DNA of 64,000 nt from Streptosporangium nondiastaticum (GTDB taxonomy: Bacteria; Actinomycetota; Actinomycetes; Streptomycetales; Streptomycetaceae), in the NCBI RefSeq assembly GCF_003011965.1, contig NZ_PXWG01000025.1, forward strand, positions 1-64,000, written 5' to 3'. Position numbers and translations under genes: made by a program. Every line of letters begins with the position of its first letter. The stretch's first letter is position 1. Under the pieces are notes generated by a model. That model was not told the origin of the DNA. It saw only the letters and a program-made list of their open reading frames with translations, and did not search any database. Shown here piece after piece: positions 8,068-15,509 of this stretch.

Positions 8068-9009
8068 GTGCACGAGCTCACCTACGGCGACGTCGAAAGA
8101 GCCGCCGCCCGCATCGCCGGCCGCACCCGCCCGGTCGCCGTCACTCCCGCCGGCACCGGCCGCGCGCGGTTGGCCCTGGAGTTCATGCAGCACACCGGGT
8201 CCTTCAAGGCGCGCGGCGCCTGGAACTTCCTGGCGGCCCACCGCGAGGCCGGCACCCTGCCCCCGGCCGGCGTCACCATCGCCTCCGGCGGCAACGCCGG
8301 ACTGGCCTGCGCCTGGGCCGCCCGGCAGCAGGGACTGCCCGCGACCGTCTTCCTGCCCGGGAACGCCCCGCAGGTGAAGGCCGACCGGCTGCGCGGCTAC
8401 GGCGCCGACGTCCGCCTCGCCGGCACGGAGTACGCCGAGGCGCTCGCCGCCTGCGAGGAGTTCGCGCGCACCAGCGGCGCCCTCGCGAGCCACGCCTACG
8501 ACCACCCGCTGATCGCCGCGGGCGCGGGCACCCTCCTCGACGAGATCCGCGCCGCCGTCCCCGGCCTGGACACCGTCGTCGTCGCGGTCGGCGGCGGCGG
8601 GCTCTTCGCCGGCGTCGCGGCCGCCGCCCGGCACCACGGCATACGGACCGTCGCCGTCGAGCCCGCCGGCAGCCGGGCCCTCCACGCCGCCCTGGAGGCC
8701 GGGCACGTCGTCGATGTCACGGTCGACTCGGTCGCGGCGGACGCGCTCGGCGCCCGCCGCGTCTCCGGGACGGCCCTGGCCGCGGCCCGCCACGCGGACG
8801 TCACCTCCCTCCTCGTACCGGACGAGGCGATCACCGCCGCGCGGCAGGCCCTGTGGGACGAGCGCCGCATCGCGGTCGAGCCCGCCGGCGCGACGGCGCT
8901 TGCCGCGCTCGCGCCGGGAGGCCCGTACGTGCCCGCGGAGGACGAGACGGTCGCCGTCGTCCTCTGCGGCGCGAACACGGACCCGGCGGACCTGGTCCGC
9001 CGAGCCTAG
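8068..9009 (+). CDS. PLP-dependent serine/threonine dehydratase family enzyme
   Basis: 313-residue fold-type II PLP enzyme. The PLP lysine is in HTGSFKARGAWNF (~residue 47), the phosphate loop is VAVGGGGLFAG (~175), and ASGGNAGLACAWAARQ supplies the substrate loop. It would deaminate serine or threonine to the 2-oxo acid; no C-terminal ACT domain, so it is not the allosteric biosynthetic IlvA form. GTG start at 8068; spacing to the TetR gene suggests shared control. Exact substrate cannot be read from sequence. Confidence 0.85.
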   Translation: MHELTYGDVERAAARIAGRTRPVAVTPAGTGRARLALEFMQHTGSFKARGAWNFLAAHREAGTLPPAGVTIASGGNAGLACAWAARQQGLPATVFLPGNAPQVKADRLRGYGADVRLAGTEYAEALAACEEFARTSGALASHAYDHPLIAAGAGTLLDEIRAAVPGLDTVVVAVGGGGLFAGVAAAARHHGIRTVAVEPAGSRALHAALEAGHVVDVTVDSVAADALGARRVSGTALAAARHADVTSLLVPDEAITAARQALWDERRIAVEPAGATALAALAPGGPYVPAEDETVAVVLCGANTDPADLVRRA

Positions 9010-9033
9010 GCCTGGCGGCGAAAGTGCCTGGCG

Positions 9034-9333
9034 GTGGCAGGCGGTCGCCGGGTGGCCAAGGGCCGTCACCTTGCCGCCGGGCTTGCGGTCGGACGTGACC
9101 GCCTGCCCGCCGACCGCGCCGGCCGGCGCCGCCGGCATGGCGTCGCCACCCGCCGCCTCCCGGTCGGCCTTGCCTACGAGTGTCTCTTCCGGCGCGGAAT
9201 CCTCTTCTTCCTCGACCAGGACGGGGCCCGTGTCGCCGGAGTGCTCTGCGCCCGCCCCCGCGACGGCCGCGTTCTGACGATGCGCCTCCTCGGTGTCCTC
9301 GACGGGGCCCGCCGGTACTACACCGGCGGCGTG
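9034..9333 (+). pseudogene. Acyltransferase (GNAT/Fem-like), central fragment 5' of IS element
   Basis: The frame from about 9170 to 9333 reads like a GNAT/FemAB-type acyltransferase: FRRGILFFLDQDGARVAGVLC and LTMRLLGVLDGARRYY. It then runs into the antisense of a tnpA remnant at 9334. The matching C-terminal part continues after the element at about 10741. Sequence 9034-9170 does not resemble this family, so the 5' end also appears lost. Read as a gene disrupted by insertion plus deletion. The family name is my judgement from pattern and needs a search. Confidence 0.55.
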
Positions 9334-9462
9334 GTGGACGTGATCCCGTTCGCCGTTGAACTCGCGCAGCTCCGCGTTCGCCTTGGCGCGCACCTCCCGC
9401 GTGATCACTTCGCACCGGCTCAGGATCTCGTCGGTGAAGACTCCGCGCCGGTACCGCTGCGA
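9334..9462 (-). pseudogene. IS200-type transposase tnpA remnant, 43 codons
   Basis: Minus-strand frame with RYRRGVFTDEILSRCE and AELREFNGERDHVH, which matches the segment of IS200/IS605 TnpA that ends with the HUH metal motif (HVH). It stops matching directly after HVH, so the C-terminal half with the catalytic Tyr is missing. A TGA codon (9463-9465) replaces the N-terminal strand. Broken at both ends; no activity expected. Confidence 0.7.
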
Positions 9463-9521
9463 TCAAGGCGGATATCGGGGTTTGGGTCCCATCGGGGTGG
9501 CATAGACACGATGATGGGTGC

Positions 9522-10733
9522 GTGAAGGTGGTCGTGCAGGTCAAGCTCACGCCGTCGCCCGAGGTGGCCGTGGCGCTTGAGGCGACCCTGTTCACCTGCA
9601 ACAACGCGGCGAACTGGCTGCCTTGGCGCGCCCAGGGCCGCGAGGACGACCGGGACAGGACCCGCAAGGCGTTGCAGCCCTTCGCCTACGCCGAGCTGAA
9701 AGCCCGTGGTCTGTCCGCGCAACCGGCGCTGCACGTGATCCGGAAGGTGGCGGACGCGTACGCGACCCGCAAGGCGAACCTGAAGGCCGGGAATTACGGT
9801 AAGAAGGACTCCACGCGATACCAGCGCATCGTCGACACCCCGGTCCGTTTCCGGCCGGACGCAGCGCAGAGTTTTGACGACCGGTGCCTGTCCTGGCAGT
9901 ACGACGCGGGCACCGTGTCCATGTGGACCATCACTGGCCGCATCCGTGGCGTGCCATTCGTCTGCTCGCCCGGCGCGCTCAAGATGCTCTCCGGGTACCG
10001 CAAGGGTGAGACTGACCTCATCCGCCGCGACGGTTCCTGGTATCTGATCGCCACCTGCGAGATACCGGCGGCCGAGCTGAACACCCAGCCGTCCGGCTTC
10101 CTCGGTGTGGATCTCGGCATAGCGAACATCGCCACCACGAGCGATGAGGGCGAGACGTTCGCCGGGGAGAAGCTGAACAAGTACCGCCGCCGGATGATGC
10201 GTGTCCGCGCCGAACTCCAGGCACGAGGCACCAAGTCCGCAAAGCGGAAACTGAAGAAGCGCGCCCGCCGCGAGGCCCGGCACGCCACCCACATCAACCA
10301 CGTCATCTCGAAACGCATCGTGACCGAGGCTGAACGCACCGGACGCGGAATCGGTCTGGAAGACCTGACCGGCATTCGCGAACGGGTACGGCTCCGCAAG
10401 CCCCAACGGGTCGCGCTGCACTCCTGGGCATTCGCCCAGCTCGCCGCCTTCGTGAAATACAAGGCCGAGCGAGCCGGGGTCCCCTTCGTCCAGGTCGATC
10501 CCGCCTACACGAGCCAGACGTGCTCATGGTGCGGGCACACCGAGAAGGCCAACCGTCCCACGCAGGAACTCTTCGCCTGCCGGTCATGCGGGGTCGTTGC
10601 CCACGCAGACCACAACGCGGCCCGCAACATCGCGGCCCGCGCCGAACACGTCTGGGCTGCCATCAACCAGCCCCATGCAGCGGACACCTCTGGTGCTCCA
10701 GCCGCAAACCCGGCCCCTTTAAGGGCCTGGTAG
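9522..10733 (+). CDS. tnpB: TnpB, IS605-type RNA-guided nuclease
   Basis: 403 residues, normal length for TnpB. The split RuvC site is complete: D197 in GVDLGIAN, E280 in GIGLEDLTG and D363 in HADHNAARNI. Between them is the zinc ribbon CSWCGH...FACRSCG (C334, C337, C353, C356). TnpB is known in other systems to be an RNA-guided DNA nuclease, with the guide RNA (omega RNA) made from the 3' end of the gene and the flanking right end; by analogy this copy may still be active. GTG start at 9522. Third codon from the end of the frame region carries a TTA (10719-10721). Its companion tnpA is destroyed. Confidence 0.9.
   Translation: MKVVVQVKLTPSPEVAVALEATLFTCNNAANWLPWRAQGREDDRDRTRKALQPFAYAELKARGLSAQPALHVIRKVADAYATRKANLKAGNYGKKDSTRYQRIVDTPVRFRPDAAQSFDDRCLSWQYDAGTVSMWTITGRIRGVPFVCSPGALKMLSGYRKGETDLIRRDGSWYLIATCEIPAAELNTQPSGFLGVDLGIANIATTSDEGETFAGEKLNKYRRRMMRVRAELQARGTKSAKRKLKKRARREARHATHINHVISKRIVTEAERTGRGIGLEDLTGIRERVRLRKPQRVALHSWAFAQLAAFVKYKAERAGVPFVQVDPAYTSQTCSWCGHTEKANRPTQELFACRSCGVVAHADHNAARNIAARAEHVWAAINQPHAADTSGAPAANPAPLRAW
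10712..10727 (+). other. Right-end hairpin of the IS element
   Basis: GGCCC-CTTTAA-GGGCC lies over the last codons of tnpB, about 10-15 bases from the inferred right end. IS605 ends carry such subterminal hairpins, and it would also form the end of the omega RNA scaffold. Inference from position and symmetry. Confidence 0.4.
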
Positions 10734-10740
10734 TTGATAC

Positions 10741-11033
10741 AGCGCTTCCACCCCGAGTGCCGGCTGCCGGACGACCACTTCGGCGGCAAGCGCCTCGTCC
10801 TGCGCGTCCTGCGCGACACCCCGGCCGTACGGGACTTCCTCGCGGCCAACCCGCTGATCGCGCTCGGCGACGACGGCCTCGAAGCCCTCTACTTCCACGA
10901 CGCGGACCGGCCGCCCCGCACCGGCCTGGCCTGGCGGTGCCCGGGCATCCGCCGCGCCCGCCACGTCCCGCTCGACACCTTCGCCCGGGGCCTGCCCCGG
11001 GAGGACGGCCCACCCCGCGGAGGCAGGCCATGA
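10741..11033 (+). pseudogene. Acyltransferase C-terminal fragment 3' of IS element
   Basis: About 97 codons reading RFHPECRLPDDHFGGKRLVLRVLRD-type sequence through to HVPLDTFARGLPRED, a C-terminal acyltransferase tail. It has no start codon or N-terminal core of its own; the first residues after the IS end (QRFHPECR) join sensibly to the upstream fragment ending in GARRYY only if the element and some missing codons are restored. The stop overlaps the ATG of the ATP-grasp-like gene (ATGA), so the intact gene was translationally coupled to it. Confidence 0.55.
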
Positions 11034-12382
11034 CGACGCACACCCGGCCGCAGCACCACCCCTGGTTCGGCTCCTACGCCCTCTCCCGGCCGCCCCGGCT
11101 CGGCGCGGCCGGCGTCCGCGACGTCCTCCTCCGGGAGATGGACGACATCGGATTCCACCAGGATCTCGTCTCCGCCCGGCCCCTGCTCGTGCCCCCGCAA
11201 AGCGCCGCCGAGCTCTACGGAGCCGCCGCCCGGCTCCTCGCCCTGCTCCGGAAGGCCCTGCTCGCGAGCGGTCCCACGCCCCGCCACCGGATGGCCGCCC
11301 TGGGAACCGACGAGTCCCTGCACCCCCTGTTCACCGACGACCGGACCGAAGAGCGCTACTGCGCCTGCATGGCCCGCCCGGACGCCGTGATCGGCGAGCA
11401 CGGACCGCAGTTCCTGGAGTTCAACGTCGGCGGCGCCGTCGGAGGAGCCGTCCACACGCACATGCTGACCCGGGCCTGGCGCCACGTGCACGCCGACGTC
11501 GACCGGCTCCCCTTCGACGCGCCCTCCCTGTTCGGCGCCCGCCGCCGCGTCTTCGCCACCGTCTGCGAAGAGCTGAAGCAGGCCCCCGGGGTCGCCCTGC
11601 TCGGCACCCTCCGCGACCTGCCCGGCGTACGGACCACCCGCTACTTCGACGCCGAGGTCCACCACCTGCGCCGGCACGGCTTCGCCGCCGAGTTCTTCGA
11701 ACCGGAGGAGCTCGACCGCGGCCACGGCCCCGGCGGCCGCTTCCGCTACCCCCTCGGACTGCGCCACTTCACGGTCACCGAGTGGCGCCGGCACGGCATC
11801 GACCTCGCCCCCGTCCGCAGGGCCCTCGACGCCGGCTGCACCTTCCTCGCCCCGCAGACCGCCTTCCTCGTCTCCAACAAGAAGGTCCTCGGCTGGGTCT
11901 CCGAGGGGCTCCCCTGGATGACTGCCGCCGACCGCGCGCTCGTGCGCCGCTACCTGCCCTGGACCCGCGTCGTCGGCGACCGCCGCGTCACCTGGCGAGG
12001 CAGGTGCACCGGCCTCGGCGAGCTGCTGCTGCGCCGCCGGCGGCGGTTCGTCCTGAAGAAGGCCGTCGGCATGTGCGGCGACGGCGTGCTCCTCGGGCCC
12101 TCCACCGACCCCGCGGTGTGGCGGCGCGCCGTCGAGGCGGCCCTGCGGGACGAGGACAGCATCGCCCAGGAGTACGTCGAGGCCGGCCGCTGCGCCGCCG
12201 AGGTGACCGACGGGACGGAGTCCGGCACCCGCCCCGCCACGATCGCCCCGCTCCTCGGCCCGTACGTCATGGCCGGCAGGCCGGCGGGGTGCCTGGTCCG
12301 GTACTTCGCCGACGGTTCGAGCGGCATCGTCAGCATGTACGGGCACGGAGCCCTCATCAACGTCCTGCTGGCCGCCCGGTAG
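11030..12382 (+). CDS. ATP-grasp-like protein
   Basis: 450 residues from an ATG overlapping the upstream stop by four bases. I read it as a divergent ATP-grasp family member: EFNVGGAVGG at ~125 and FVLKKAVGMCGDGVLLG at ~340 resemble the metal/ATP loops of circularly permuted ATP-grasp ligases (glutathionylspermidine-synthetase-like), which join an acid to an amine. No exact family is recognised. It was in an operon with the now disrupted acyltransferase, and its 3' end overlaps the end of a convergent ABC exporter gene by 26 bp. The set suggests a small peptide or amide product pathway, now broken upstream. Confidence 0.6.
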   Translation: MTTHTRPQHHPWFGSYALSRPPRLGAAGVRDVLLREMDDIGFHQDLVSARPLLVPPQSAAELYGAAARLLALLRKALLASGPTPRHRMAALGTDESLHPLFTDDRTEERYCACMARPDAVIGEHGPQFLEFNVGGAVGGAVHTHMLTRAWRHVHADVDRLPFDAPSLFGARRRVFATVCEELKQAPGVALLGTLRDLPGVRTTRYFDAEVHHLRRHGFAAEFFEPEELDRGHGPGGRFRYPLGLRHFTVTEWRRHGIDLAPVRRALDAGCTFLAPQTAFLVSNKKVLGWVSEGLPWMTAADRALVRRYLPWTRVVGDRRVTWRGRCTGLGELLLRRRRRFVLKKAVGMCGDGVLLGPSTDPAVWRRAVEAALRDEDSIAQEYVEAGRCAAEVTDGTESGTRPATIAPLLGPYVMAGRPAGCLVRYFADGSSGIVSMYGHGALINVLLAAR

Positions 12383-14111
12383 CCGGTCCCGGTCCGGCCG
12401 GGGCCAGCGCCACCGTCCCCGTCGCCGTCTCCAGCAGCGCCGGCCGGTGCGTGACCATGACCACCGTCCGGTGCGCCACCAGCCGGCCCAGCGCGGCCAC
12501 CACCAGCCGCTCCGCCTCCGCGTCGAGCCCCGACGTCGGCTCGTCCAGCAGCACGATCGGCGCGTCGGCGAGCAGGGCGCGGGCGATCCCCACCCGCTGG
12601 CGCTGCCCGCCCGACAGCCCGCCGCCGCAGTCCCCGAGCCGCGTGCCGAGCCCGTCGGGGAAGCCGTCGGTGAACGCCGTGACCAGCGCCGCCTCCGCGG
12701 CCGCGCGCACCTGCCGCGGGCTCGCGTCCGGCCGCGCGTAGCGGATGTTGTCGGCGATCGTCCCGGCGAACAGGAACGTCTCCTGCAGCACGGCCGTCAC
12801 CTGGCGGCGCAGCCACTCCTCGGGCAGGTCGGCCGTCGCCGTCCCGTCGATGCGGACCGTGCCGCGCGTGGGCCGGTACAGGCCCGCGACCAGCGCGAGC
12901 GCCGTCGACTTGCCCGCCCCGTTGGGCCCGGTGAGCGCGATCCGCTCACCGGGGGCGATCTTGAGGTCGAGGCGGTGCAGCGCGCGCCGGTCGCCGTAGT
13001 CCATCGACACCCCGGCGAAGTCGACACGGCCCCGCGCGCGGTGCGGCAGGCCCCGCGCCCCGGCCCGCACCGGCGCCCGCAGCGGGCACGGCTCGGCGAG
13101 GACCGCGGCGACGCGCTCGGCCGACGCCTGCCCCTGGGCGAAGGTGCCGGAGAGCTTGGACAGGGCCCGCAGCGGGGCCACCATGCCCGTCAGATAGCCG
13201 AGCGCGACGACGAGGTGGCCGGTGCTCCACCACCCGCGCAGCACCCCCACGCCGCCCGTCCACAGCAGCGCCGCCGTCGCGGCGGCCGTCACCGACTCCA
13301 GCAGCGGCACCCGGCGGGCCTGGACGTCCACGGCCTCCAGGCCCGCGCTCAGCACGCCGCGGCTGCCCGCCGCGAAGTCCCGGTCGTGCACGCCGTGCCC
13401 GCCGAAGGCGTGCACCGTCCGGATGCCCTGCAGCGCCTCGGTGACCAGGGCCGTCAGCTCGCCCTCCGCCTCCCGGCGCCGCCGCGCCGCCCGGTGGCCG
13501 CGCCGCCGGTTGCGGACGCCGAGGAACAGGACCGCCGGGACGGCCGCGACGCCGATCAGGCCGAACCGCCAGTCCAGCACGAGCAGCGCGGCCGCGTACC
13601 CGGTGGCCGAGAGCACGCCGGGGAAGAGCACCGAACAGAACGCCACCAGAGCGTCCTTGACGGCCCCGCAGTCGGTGATCACCCGGCTCGCCGACCCGCC
13701 CACGGTCTGCCGGTCGTGATAGCTCAGCGGCAGCCGCTGCAGGTGGGCGAACGTCTCGCGGCGGATCGCGGCGCTCATCCGCTCGCCCGCGCCGTTCATC
13801 AGCCGGTCGCCCGCGTAGTCGAAGGCGGCGGACACCAGCGCCACCAGCACGACCAGGGCCGCGGCGGCGGTGAGCATGGCGGTCCGGCCGGTGCCGAGGA
13901 CGCCCAGCAGCGGGCCGAGGGGGCTGCCGCGTGAGGCACCCGGCCCGAGCACGTGGTCGATGACGGCGGCGACCGGCCACGGCGTCACCAGGTCCGCGGC
14001 CGTCTCGCAGAGCCGCATCCCGACCCCGAGGGCGAAGAGCCTGCGGTAAGGGGCGCCGAACCCGCGGAAGAACCGCAGCAACGGGCGGTGCGGCGTGAAA
14101 GGGGTCCTCAT
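12357..14111 (-). CDS. ABC exporter, fused membrane and ATPase domains
   Basis: 584 residues. Six transmembrane helices occupy residues ~20-300. The ATPase domain has Walker A GPNGAGKST, signature LSGGQRQRVG, Walker B IVLLDEPTSGLD and the H-loop VTHRP. This is the MsbA/lipid- and peptide-exporter type and would act as a homodimer. ATG at 14111 is preferred because GGGAG is 6-7 bases upstream; a GTG eight codons earlier is possible. Likely exports the product of, or gives immunity to, the neighbouring ATP-grasp locus, but this is inference from position. Confidence 0.85.
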   Translation of the reverse strand: MRTPFTPHRPLLRFFRGFGAPYRRLFALGVGMRLCETAADLVTPWPVAAVIDHVLGPGASRGSPLGPLLGVLGTGRTAMLTAAAALVVLVALVSAAFDYAGDRLMNGAGERMSAAIRRETFAHLQRLPLSYHDRQTVGGSASRVITDCGAVKDALVAFCSVLFPGVLSATGYAAALLVLDWRFGLIGVAAVPAVLFLGVRNRRRGHRAARRRREAEGELTALVTEALQGIRTVHAFGGHGVHDRDFAAGSRGVLSAGLEAVDVQARRVPLLESVTAAATAALLWTGGVGVLRGWWSTGHLVVALGYLTGMVAPLRALSKLSGTFAQGQASAERVAAVLAEPCPLRAPVRAGARGLPHRARGRVDFAGVSMDYGDRRALHRLDLKIAPGERIALTGPNGAGKSTALALVAGLYRPTRGTVRIDGTATADLPEEWLRRQVTAVLQETFLFAGTIADNIRYARPDASPRQVRAAAEAALVTAFTDGFPDGLGTRLGDCGGGLSGGQRQRVGIARALLADAPIVLLDEPTSGLDAEAERLVVAALGRLVAHRTVVMVTHRPALLETATGTVALAPAGPGPATGRPAGR

Positions 14112-14160
14112 CAGCACTCCCGGCAGGCCCGCCACCGCGGCGGGCAGGCGCCCGCCCGCA

Positions 14161-14179
14161 GGCTGACGCCGTGTCAGCC
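14161..14179. promoter_or_regulatory. Candidate operator GGCTGAC-N5-GTCAGCC
   Basis: A perfect 7-5-7 inverted repeat about 50 bases upstream of the ABC exporter start, in the position of a repressor or activator site. Regulator unknown. Confidence 0.4.
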
Positions 14180-14436
14180 GTTCTCATGGTCGGCACGGCG
14201 GCGCCGCATGCAATCCGGCACGCTGAGAGGCCGGCGAATCCCCTCCGGAATCACCGGGCCCGACCACCATGCGGACGGCGCGGGCCGGCCGGGGCGCACG
14301 GGGACGGACGAGCGGGCCCGCGGTCCCACGGCCGGCTGCGGGCGAGCGGGGTTCCCGCCCCGCTGCCCGCACGGGAGCACCGCACGGGAGCACGCCGGCT
14401 TGTCCCGTTCCGCCGTCCGGCGTGCGCCGGAGCCAC

Positions 14437-14442
14437 TAGGGT
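14437..14442 (+). promoter_or_regulatory. -10 box, leaderless promoter of the lipoprotein gene
   Basis: TAGGGT ends seven bases before the GTG start at 14450, so transcription should begin at or next to the start codon. Leaderless mRNAs of this kind are common in actinobacteria. No clear -35. Confidence 0.45.
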
Positions 14443-14449
14443 CGGCCGG

Positions 14450-15484
14450 GTGCGCAGTCGCCTGTACGTCACAGCGTTCCTGGCCGCCCTCGCCCTGACG
14501 GCCTGCAGCAGCTCCGGGTCCCCGCAGCCGCCGGCCCCCTCCGACGGACGGGCGGCCACCCGGTCCGACGGCGCGCAGCTGCTCTACCGGGGCAAGGGGC
14601 GGGCCAGCGCGCAGAACCCCGCCTTCTCGCCCGACGGCAAGTCCGTGCTCTTCACGCTCTTCGAGGACGGCTACAACGAGGGCGCCGCCGCGCTGCGCGT
14701 CCTCCCGCTGCAGGGCGGCGACGCCGCCGGGCGCCCGAAGACCCTGCTCGACGAGGCCGACAAGGCCGCCGTCAACCTGCCCGGCTCCAGCTGGCACCCC
14801 TCGGCCGGGGTGACCTTCGCCTCGGACCGGGAGGGCGGCCGCGACGAGGTGTGGGTGATGCCGCCCGGCGGCGGCCGGCCCTCCCGCGTCACCGAGCACA
14901 GCGGCGACTCCGGCTACCTGGAGCCCAGCTTCTCGCCCGACGGGACGTGGATCGTCTTCCAGGAGATCCGGGAGAAGGGTGCGGACCCGGGGGACGGCGG
15001 CAGTGCGCTCGGCTCCCTCTGGAAGGTCCGGCGGGACGGCACCGGGCGCACCCGCCTCCTGGACGGCCCCGCCACCGGCACGGACAACCGCCAGCCCAAC
15101 TGGTCGCCCAAGGGCGACCGGCTGGTCTTCCAGCGGCGCGAGCGCGGCGCGCGGGCCTGGGCGCTGTACGTGATGAACGCCGACGGCAGCGGCCTGCGAC
15201 GGCTCACCGACGGTCCCGGGGAGCACACCGACCCGAGCTGGTCGCCCGACGGCGGGTCGGTGGTCTTCTCCTCCACCGCCGGCGGCCTGGAGGTGCCGCA
15301 GATCTTCGTGATCCCGGCCGGCGGCGGCCGGCCCGTCCGGGTGACCACGCGCGACGGCGACTACGACGGCGCGCCGAGCTGGTCACCGGACGGGCGGTGG
15401 ATCGCCTTCGAGTCCCACGCGGGGGACGAGGACCGGCCCACGTCGCTGTGGCGGATCCCCGCCCCCGGAACGGACGGGCCGTGA
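14450..15484 (+). CDS. TolB-like beta-propeller lipoprotein
   Basis: 344 residues. The N-terminus is a lipoprotein signal with lipobox LTAC (Cys ~17). The rest is repeated PD40/TolB blades: FSPDGKSVLFT, WHPSAGVTFASDREGGRDEVWVM, FSPDGTWIVFQ, WSPKGDRLVFQ, WSPDGGSVVFS, WSPDGRWIAFE. It would sit on the outer face of the membrane and bind a ligand or partner; no enzymatic motif seen. The leaderless GTG start at 14450 fits the signal peptide. Confidence 0.85.
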   Translation: MRSRLYVTAFLAALALTACSSSGSPQPPAPSDGRAATRSDGAQLLYRGKGRASAQNPAFSPDGKSVLFTLFEDGYNEGAAALRVLPLQGGDAAGRPKTLLDEADKAAVNLPGSSWHPSAGVTFASDREGGRDEVWVMPPGGGRPSRVTEHSGDSGYLEPSFSPDGTWIVFQEIREKGADPGDGGSALGSLWKVRRDGTGRTRLLDGPATGTDNRQPNWSPKGDRLVFQRRERGARAWALYVMNADGSGLRRLTDGPGEHTDPSWSPDGGSVVFSSTAGGLEVPQIFVIPAGGGRPVRVTTRDGDYDGAPSWSPDGRWIAFESHAGDEDRPTSLWRIPAPGTDGP

Positions 15485-15509
15485 GAGGGGTGCCGGCCGG
15501 TGGTGACGG

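Larger units (their letters stand above)
9334..10740. mobile_element. IS200/IS605-type element, tnpA remnant plus intact tnpB
   Basis: Divergent tnpA (minus, truncated) and tnpB (plus, intact) is the IS605 arrangement. The left edge is the point where the tnpA frame stops being transposase-like, right after HVH. The right edge is placed just past the tnpB stop, where the acyltransferase frame resumes; it is uncertain by about 8 bases. A hairpin (10712-10727) precedes the end, as expected for IS605 ends. The normal left end is gone, so the element cannot move by itself and could only be mobilised poorly, if at all, in trans. Confidence 0.65.
14112..14449. other. Divergent intergenic region with operator-like palindrome
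   Basis: No gene seen. It holds the promoter regions of the ABC exporter (minus) and the TolB-like lipoprotein (plus), a palindrome at 14161-14179 and a tandem CACGGGAGCAC pair near 14380-14400. Confidence 0.4.

Noticed and set aside
9034..9525. ORF read as one complete 163-residue protein
   Set aside because: It crosses from acyltransferase-like sequence into the antisense of a tnpA remnant, so it is a chance fusion.
12447..13934. 495-residue plus-strand ORF over the ABC exporter
   Set aside because: Arg/Pro/His-rich shadow; the minus frame has Walker and signature motifs.
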